From: Chryseobacterium paridis
GTDB lineage: Bacteria; Bacteroidota; Bacteroidia; Flavobacteriales; Weeksellaceae
Reading direction: 5' to 3'
Length of the DNA stretch: 64,000 bases
Assembly: GCF_016595215.1 (NCBI RefSeq)
Contig: NZ_JAENHK010000005.1
Coordinates: 204,100 to 268,099, forward strand
Under the pieces are notes generated by a model, which saw only the letters and a list, made by a program, of their open reading frames with translations, ran no database searches and was not told the DNA's origin. Shown here piece after piece: positions 59,693-64,000 of this stretch; within the stretch, counting starts at the first letter, position 1; each line of letters begins with the position of its first letter. The translations under genes were made by a program, and so were the position numbers.

Positions 59693-59771
59693 AAAAGCTA
59701 TTACTCTAACCAACTGAGTTATACTCCCGTACGGAAATAGAAGGATTCGAACCTTCGACCCATAGCACATG
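59693..59771 (-). tRNA. Permuted tRNA-like gene, anticodon unclear (CAT or TTT)
   Basis: In minus-strand order: CATGT and anticodon-stem strand GCTAT (59766-59762), variable GGGTC, T-arm GAAGG-TTCGAAT-CCTTC (59756-59740), acceptor strand TATTTCC (59739-59733), joint GTAC, then acceptor strand GGGAGTA (59728-59722), TA, D-arm ACTC-AGTTGGTTA-GAGT, A, anticodon-stem strand ATAGC (59701-59697) and T residues. Halves pair 7/7 (two G-U), 4/4, 5/5 and 5/5. The split lies in the anticodon loop, so the anticodon depends on the joint: CAT if it falls after U33, TTT if later. It abuts the second permuted gene. Confidence 0.6.
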
Positions 59772-59944
59772 GTAGAAGTTTTTTGGAAAACTCCTCAAAC
59801 CTTCAAGTCAAGCTGAACAGAAAACAATCATGTTTCTCAACAAATTTTTCTGCAATGGTGATATACCGAAACACTCAACAAGACTTCCTTGATATTTTAA
59901 TTAAAGCTTATTTTTCAAAACTTTAATACTGTTTCATTTTGATA

Positions 59945-59982
59945 ATGCAAAGTAATTACACAAATACGCAATCTATTTGCGT
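59945..59982 (-). repeat. 38-bp conserved element, copy 1
   Basis: Matches 63568-63605 in 32 of 38 positions on the same strand, without gaps. It contains an inverted repeat ACGCAA-n5-TTGCGT followed by TTGTGT and CTTTGCAT. It lies ~175 bp upstream of the permuted tRNA array and could be a promoter or operator. Confidence 0.65.
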
Positions 59983-60113
59983 TGTTATTTTTTTTCGAAA
60001 AAATTTATTTTTTAATAAAAAGAAATAAGACAAAAGGGGGTTTAATTCGAGACAATCCTTTCAAATTAAAACAAAAAAAAGTTCTCAACTCATACATAAT
60101 CCATTAAAATAAT

Positions 60114-60121
60114 TATATTTG
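60114..60121 (+). promoter_or_regulatory. -7 box of the MarR operon
   Basis: TATATTTG, an exact consensus match, lies 37 bp before the ATG at 60159. Confidence 0.6.
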
Positions 60122-60136
60122 CAAAATAAAAAATAC

Positions 60137-60148
60137 TTGACAACTCAA
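60137..60148 (+). promoter_or_regulatory. Candidate MarR operator
   Basis: TTGA-CAAC-TCAA, a short palindrome between the -7 box and the start codon, in the position expected for autorepression of a MarR gene. It is flanked by AT-rich half-symmetry. Confidence 0.45.
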
Positions 60149-60158
60149 ATATATATCA

Positions 60159-60584
60159 ATGATAAGTACTGATTTATTACTCTTGATTAATATCACTAAA
60201 GTACAGGCTATTCTCTCAAGAAAGTTTGATGCTCTCAGTGTGCATGGACTTAGCTTTAGTGATTTTACGATTCTGTACATCCTTATTAATTCGTCGGAAC
60301 ATAAAATCCGTAGGATCGATCTGGCAGAGAAGATAGGATTAACAGCTTCCGGAATCACAAGACTTCTTAATCCACTTGAAAAAATCGGCCTTGTTTCCAG
60401 AGAAGCCAATGAAAGAGATGCACGGGTCAGCTATGTCGTGATCACCGATACCGGAAAAAAGGTATTCGAAGAAGCAAAAAAAACAGCAGAAAGCATTACC
60501 TCCGAGGTACTGTCTTTTAAGAAAAATAAATCTCTTAAAACCAGCATCGATTTATTATTTGAATTAGGAGGAAACATACAATAG
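60159..60584 (+). CDS. MarR family transcriptional regulator
   Basis: A 141-residue winged-helix regulator. IRRIDLAEKIGLTASGITRLLNPLEKIGLVSRE is the HTH (DLAEKIGLTASGITR) and the wing follows (NERDARVSYVVITDTGK), matching MarR. It is the first gene of a four-gene unit (MarR, GIY-YIG-like, DUF1330-like, alpha/beta hydrolase) with gaps of 21, 3 and -4 bp, so it probably controls these genes. No ligand can be named. Confidence 0.9.
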   Translation: MISTDLLLLINITKVQAILSRKFDALSVHGLSFSDFTILYILINSSEHKIRRIDLAEKIGLTASGITRLLNPLEKIGLVSREANERDARVSYVVITDTGKKVFEEAKKTAESITSEVLSFKKNKSLKTSIDLLFELGGNIQ

Positions 60585-60605
60585 CCAAAAGATAATTGAA
60601 TTTAA

Positions 60606-60956
60606 ATGAAAAATACACTTAAACAGCAACTTAGAGAAAAAGCTAAAAATCATTCTGTAACCATGGGAATTCTTGCTGTTAAAAATACGCTCACAGGAAA
60701 GCAGTTGATTCAAGGTTCTCTCAATGTTGAGGCATTGGAAAACAAAATAAGATTTTCTTTAAGTATCGGACAATATACTCACCGTGAATTACAAGCTGAC
60801 TGGAATGAATATGGAGAAAATGCTTTTACATTCGAATGCATTCTTGTCATAGAAGCCCAAAACAATCCATACATTAATTATCGACAGGAAGTTTCAAAGG
60901 CACAAAAAAACTGGATTGAAAGCTATGAATTTCCAGAAAATCTTTATAAAATTTGA
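60606..60956 (+). CDS. GIY-YIG-like nuclease family protein
   Basis: A 116-residue protein that resembles the small GIY-YIG nuclease-like group: MGILAVKNTLTGKQLIQGS matches the shape of the GIY...YIG strand pair but with degenerate residues, then NKIRFSLSIGQYTHRELQADWNEYGENAFTFE, of which the QADWN-YG-F-F pattern is typical. Catalytic Arg and Glu are not obvious, so activity is doubtful. It lies 21 bp behind the MarR gene. Confidence 0.7.
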   Translation: MKNTLKQQLREKAKNHSVTMGILAVKNTLTGKQLIQGSLNVEALENKIRFSLSIGQYTHRELQADWNEYGENAFTFECILVIEAQNNPYINYRQEVSKAQKNWIESYEFPENLYKI

Positions 60957-60959
60957 AAA

Positions 60960-61400
60960 ATGTCAACACCTTATTTATACCCTACTCACGAGGCAGGAAA
61001 ACATTTATTTAGTAAAAACATAAAAGGTTCTATTGTTAATTTGAATCTTATTAAACTAAAAAAAGAAGCAGATTACTCTGCTCATCCGGAGCTGAAACCC
61101 CAAAAAGCGATCAGCGGATGGGATGCGTACTTTCAATATATTAAAGAAACAGAACCTTTTTTGGTAGCAGGAGGAGGTGAAATACTATTTATTGGAAGTG
61201 GTGATCAGTTTTTAATAGGTCCCGAAAAAGAGTATTGGGATATTTGCATGCTCATTCGCCAGAAAAGCGTAAATGATTTTTTCAATTTCGAACAAAACGA
61301 AGAGTATATGAAAATCGCAGGGCATAGAACTGCCGCTATTGAAGATTCCCGACTGCTTCCTCTTGAAGAAATTCTGTTAAATTCAATAACAGGCAAATGA
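60960..61400 (+). CDS. DUF1330-like dimeric alpha-beta barrel protein
   Basis: A 146-residue protein. Its central region has the DUF1330-like layout: GWDAYFQYIKETEPFLVAGGGEILFIG, then WDICMLIRQKSVNDFFNF and HRTAAIEDSRLLP, shown across the family's blocks. The HR-AA-EDSRL segment is the clearest match. The function of the family is not established. It lies 3 bp behind the GIY-YIG-like gene and overlaps the hydrolase gene by 4 bp (ATGA). Confidence 0.75.
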   Translation: MSTPYLYPTHEAGKHLFSKNIKGSIVNLNLIKLKKEADYSAHPELKPQKAISGWDAYFQYIKETEPFLVAGGGEILFIGSGDQFLIGPEKEYWDICMLIRQKSVNDFFNFEQNEEYMKIAGHRTAAIEDSRLLPLEEILLNSITGK

Positions 61401-62287
61401 TGAAAACAGTACACATCAGTGATGTAGAGTTATGTTATGAAATCTTTGGAGAAAGTAATATCCAAACTATTGTTTTGATTTCCGGACTAGGCAGCCAAAT
61501 GATACGATGGGAGAATTCTTTCTGTGAACAATTGGTCACGTTTGGTTTTAAGGTTATCCGTTTTGACAATAGAGATTCGGGAACTTCCGTTTTCAGTGCT
61601 CAAAAAGAATTGAACCTCAATGTCAATATCGAACAGGCTTTTGCAAGAATCAAAAAAGAAGATATCCCTTACTCATTAATGGATATGGCAAAAGATGTCA
61701 TTGGACTTCTTGATCATTTACATATTGAAAAAGCTCACGTTATCGGACGTTCTATGGGTGGAGTGATCACGCAACTTTTGGGATCTTACTTTCCGGAAAG
61801 AGTTTTGTCAATTACTATCATTATGTCTACTTCCTTACATCCAGCTTTACCACCTCCCAATTCTGAGGTTATGGCAATGATGACAAAACCTTCGGTTAAT
61901 CCGGCTATTGATAAGGAGGGGTATATTAAAGAAAAGCTCACTTTTGCAAAAAAAATATCCGGTAGTTTCATGTTGGACGAATCACACGAAACCCAACTTA
62001 TTGAAAAAGAATTAGCACGTTCAAAAACCAAAAATGGAACAATAAGACAGTTGTTAGCTATGGGTTCCTGGCAATACAATCCGGAAACCTTACGGCAAAT
62101 TGATGTTCCAACTTTAATTATTCATGGAACGATAGATCTTATTTTCCACCCTGATTGCGCCAGAGATCTGGCTCAGTCTATCCCCAATTCTGAGCTCATG
62201 ATGATTGAAGGAATGGGACATTCTCTCCCACCGGAATTACAGGCGATCATTGCTAAAAAGATCATAGAAAATATCCAGGCTATCTAA
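61397..62287 (+). CDS. Alpha/beta hydrolase of the MarR operon
   Basis: A 296-residue hydrolase. The nucleophile elbow is GRSMGG (VIGRSMGGVITQ), the oxyanion region ISGLGSQMIRW, the acid in IIHGTIDLIF and the His in GMGHSLP. RFDNRDSGTSVF is typical of the aclacinomycin methylesterase RdmC-like group, in which the DNRD motif recurs. It overlaps the DUF1330-like gene by 4 bp and ends the operon, so it may be the MarR-controlled enzyme. Substrate unknown. Confidence 0.88.
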   Translation: MMKTVHISDVELCYEIFGESNIQTIVLISGLGSQMIRWENSFCEQLVTFGFKVIRFDNRDSGTSVFSAQKELNLNVNIEQAFARIKKEDIPYSLMDMAKDVIGLLDHLHIEKAHVIGRSMGGVITQLLGSYFPERVLSITIIMSTSLHPALPPPNSEVMAMMTKPSVNPAIDKEGYIKEKLTFAKKISGSFMLDESHETQLIEKELARSKTKNGTIRQLLAMGSWQYNPETLRQIDVPTLIIHGTIDLIFHPDCARDLAQSIPNSELMMIEGMGHSLPPELQAIIAKKIIENIQAI

Positions 62288-62293
62288 AAAATA

Positions 62294-62321
62294 AGAAACT
62301 CCCTTTTTCAAGGGAGTTTCT
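62294..62321. terminator. Bidirectional terminator between hydrolase and exonuclease genes
   Basis: A 12-bp stem AGAAACTCCCTT/AAGGGAGTTTCT around TTTC. It lies between convergent genes, 7 bp and 6 bp from their stop codons. Confidence 0.85.
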
Positions 62322-62326
62322 ATTTA

Positions 62327-62878
62327 TTAATAATTCTGTAGACACCAATACAATATCTTCGAGATATTCTTAGCATCATCTACTCCTCTGTGATGAGTCC
62401 CTTCAAGTTTGAAATTCAATTCACCCAAAGCTCTACTCATCCCAACACTCTTTCTGATTGTTGGATGCACTTCTCCAAATAATGTTTTCACATTGATATG
62501 GTCATCACTTAAAGGGTAATCAAGATTAAATCTTTTCGCCTGGTTTTTAAGCATAGTCAAATCATAATTTCCATAACTCGCCCAGGTCAAATCTTCAGAA
62601 TCGTATTCTGCTCTGAGAATATCCAATGCATCATCGAAGAAGACACCCTCTTCATCAAGCATTTTCTGCGTAATAGAAGTCAGTTCTGTACAGAAGGGAC
62701 TTACTCTGGAATATTGGGGTTTTACTAAAATCCCTTCATTCTTTGAGATCTTACCGGTTTTCACATCCATGATGCAAACTCCGATTTCGATGATCTCACT
62801 TTCCTGACCTCTCGGCGGTCGGTCATTCCAACATGTAGCTTCGAGGTCTATAATTAATATATGATCTGTTGTTTTCAT
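62327..62878 (-). CDS. DEDDh 3'-5' exonuclease, paralogue 1
   Basis: A 183-residue exonuclease. Motif Exo I is IDLEATCW (Asp11, Glu13), Exo II lies in ASYGNYDLTML, and Exo III in HHRGVDDAKNI with the His and Asp of the DEDDh group. The extra Cys after EAT and the HHRGVDDA block are typical of the ERI-1/KapD-like family. Substrates may be RNA or DNA ends. It lies 27 bp behind a close paralogue on the same strand. Confidence 0.88.
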   Translation of the reverse strand: MKTTDHILIIDLEATCWNDRPPRGQESEIIEIGVCIMDVKTGKISKNEGILVKPQYSRVSPFCTELTSITQKMLDEEGVFFDDALDILRAEYDSEDLTWASYGNYDLTMLKNQAKRFNLDYPLSDDHINVKTLFGEVHPTIRKSVGMSRALGELNFKLEGTHHRGVDDAKNISKILYWCLQNY

Positions 62879-62905
62879 TGGTTTACAATTGTTTATTGTT
62901 AATAA

Positions 62906-63466
62906 TTACTGTAAAATCTCTCTCAAGATTTTAGCTGCGTTATAAGCATCGTCAGCTCCACTGTGATGATTTCCTTCAAAATTCATTTTCAAATAATTCA
63001 AGGCCCTTTTTAAACCCATCATTTTTGGAAGATTAAAGTGATCTTTAAATTCATACATCACATTTAAGTAATCATAAGAGAAAGGAATTTCTATTCCCAG
63101 CCAATCACATTGTTCAAAGATTTGTTCTTTATCAAAGTTTCCAAAACCTGCCCAACTAAGTGGTAGTGAATGATATTCATCTTTTATTTTTTCACAGGCT
63201 TCTTCAAAATAAATCCCTTTTTCTTCTATTAACTGTGGAGTAATTCCTGTAAGATTTGTGCAAAATCTGTTGATTTCAGATCTTTCTGGAATTACATATA
63301 TACTTTGCTTTTTAGAAATTGCTTTTGATGTTAGGTTTAATTCGCAAATTCCTATTTCTATAATGTCAACTTTTTGTCCGATTGGAATTCTATCGTTTTC
63401 CCAACATGTGGCTTCCAAGTCGATGATTAAAATTTCGTTTGTTGTTTTGTTTTTCATTGTTTTCAT
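62906..63466 (-). CDS. DEDDh 3'-5' exonuclease, paralogue 2
   Basis: A 186-residue paralogue of the next gene with the same order of motifs: IDLEATCWEND (Asp16, Glu18 from the start MKTM), GFGNFDKEQI and HHSGADDAYNA. It has a longer N-terminus; an upstream start at 63490 adds eight hydrophobic residues and was not preferred. The two genes form a tandem duplication and probably one operon. A 38-bp conserved element lies ~100 bp upstream. Confidence 0.86.
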   Translation of the reverse strand: MKTMKNKTTNEILIIDLEATCWENDRIPIGQKVDIIEIGICELNLTSKAISKKQSIYVIPERSEINRFCTNLTGITPQLIEEKGIYFEEACEKIKDEYHSLPLSWAGFGNFDKEQIFEQCDWLGIEIPFSYDYLNVMYEFKDHFNLPKMMGLKRALNYLKMNFEGNHHSGADDAYNAAKILREILQ

Positions 63467-63567
63467 ACTGCATATTATTTCTAATATCATTTACATTTTG
63501 TTATTCAATTGGTGGTGGAGGGAGGATAGGAGAAGAAATATCCCGAGAAGAAATGTTTTTAAATTCT

Positions 63568-63605
63568 ATGCAAAGAAAAAACACAAGTACGCAATCTTTT
63601 TACGT
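63568..63605 (-). repeat. 38-bp conserved element, copy 2
   Basis: Second copy of the element at 59945-59982 (32 of 38 positions), 100-140 bp upstream of the exonuclease pair and in the same orientation. The inverted repeat reads ACGTAA-n5-TTGCGT here. Confidence 0.65.
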
Positions 63606-63645
63606 AATATAAAAAGTTTCGGTAAAAAATTACCAAAACTAAATT

Positions 63646-64000
63646 TTAAGAATCACTATTAGCTTTTTTTATAGCTTCTAAATCATTGTTCTTCATTTGA
63701 GTAATATGTCTTTGGGCATGAAGCGAAAGAAAATATATATACTCATAAACATTAATCTTTCCCAGGTCATTAACTGTCATTGTAGTCTTATAGAGAAGGC
63801 CTTCACCATTTTTCATAAGTTCTAAATAACCCAAACACTGCTGAAGTTGTTGTGAAATCAACTTTCTGATTTCAGTTAATTCCATTTCATCTTTCGGCTC
63901 CATATGCTCCGGTCTGATCCAGATAAAAGCTCCATGCACCCCAACCTGTTCCATTGTTGTTTTGTCGAAATTGTAATTTTCTAATTCTAATTTCAAATCA
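63646..64000 (-). CDS. DinB-family protein, cut by the window edge
   Basis: The C-terminal ~118 residues of a DinB-like four-helix protein. FIWIRPEHM, the long helix ELTEIRKLISQQLQQCLGYLE, and YEYIYFLSLHAQRHITQMK with the His ligands at the end of the last helix are typical of DinB/DUF1569-type metal-binding proteins, some of which are thiol transferases. The frame is open beyond position 64000, so the N-terminus lies outside; a TTG near 63996 is not taken as the start. Confidence 0.75.
   Translation of the reverse strand, partial: DLKLELENYNFDKTTMEQVGVHGAFIWIRPEHMEPKDEMELTEIRKLISQQLQQCLGYLELMKNGEGLLYKTTMTVNDLGKINVYEYIYFLSLHAQRHITQMKNNDLEAIKKANSDS

Noticed and set aside
59581..59771. Three ordinary but truncated tRNA genes
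   Set aside because: The middle piece's own acceptor strands do not pair, while pairing across the joints is complete; a permuted reading explains more. Decay is kept as an alternative.
63258..63662. 134-codon plus-strand frame over the exonuclease gene
   Set aside because: It is antisense to conserved exonuclease motifs and runs into AT-rich intergenic sequence.

Overview
The window is AT-rich chromosomal DNA of a Bacteroidota, most likely a Chryseobacterium-like member of the Weeksellaceae. The signs are a PorZ homologue (type IX secretion), many promoters with the Bacteroidota -7 box TAnnTTTG, few visible Shine-Dalgarno sequences, gene families typical of flavobacteria (DUF6496, DUF1684, an AadS-like enzyme, GG-leader peptides) and intergenic repeats built from short GAAATCG-like units. 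No rRNA, phage, plasmid or complete insertion sequence is visible.

Layout. 1-1.3 kb: the tail of a gene entering from the left, two small conserved proteins and a GG-leader peptide. 1.4-11.5 kb: peptide use, with a DPP-IV-type peptidase, a TonB-dependent receptor and three consecutive POT oligopeptide transporters. 11.5-17.7 kb: thioredoxin-like protein, RecG, an AraC regulator overlapping a receiver that lacks the phosphoacceptor Asp, a GNAT enzyme and DapA. 17.7-22.4 kb: a tight operon with a 5'-nucleotidase split into two proteins in reversed domain order, then PorZ and RecO. 22.4-32.7 kb: GH63 glucosidase, glucose-dehydrogenase-like SDR, GNAT, DUF1684, a cholesterol-oxidase-like GMC enzyme, AadS-like nucleotidyltransferase and Mqo. 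32.8-41.6 kb: FMO/LLM flavoenzyme pair, GpsA, an M23 peptidase with a large insertion, an MBL/NAD(P)-enzyme pair next to an Rrf2 regulator, a lipoprotein and an FKBP. 41.7-49.1 kb: a catalase-like protein and a Ter-type stress cluster (TerC, two TerD-family proteins, TelA, phosphoribosyltransferase-like and HAD proteins). 49.3-55 kb: an EF-G paralogue behind a leader peptide and attenuator, an HxlR regulator, a secreted MBL enzyme and a SulP transporter. 55-59 kb: a two-gene HTH module, a VOC protein, an alpha/beta hydrolase and a slipin. 59.2-60.1 kb: two tRNA-like genes whose 3' halves precede their 5' halves. 60.1-64 kb: a MarR operon, two related DEDDh exonucleases and a DinB-family protein cut by the window edge.

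Most notable: (i) the EF-G paralogue, whose upstream region has a consensus promoter, a 28-codon ORF and two mutually exclusive RNA structures, as expected for induction by ribosome stalling; (ii) the circularly permuted arrangement of two tRNA-like genes; (iii) matching operator-like palindromes that link the Rrf2 and HxlR regulators to neighbouring enzymes; (iv) a family of intergenic elements made of iterated 7-9 nt units, most with inverted arms.

All calls rest on reading the sequence. No database search, folding program or alignment was run.
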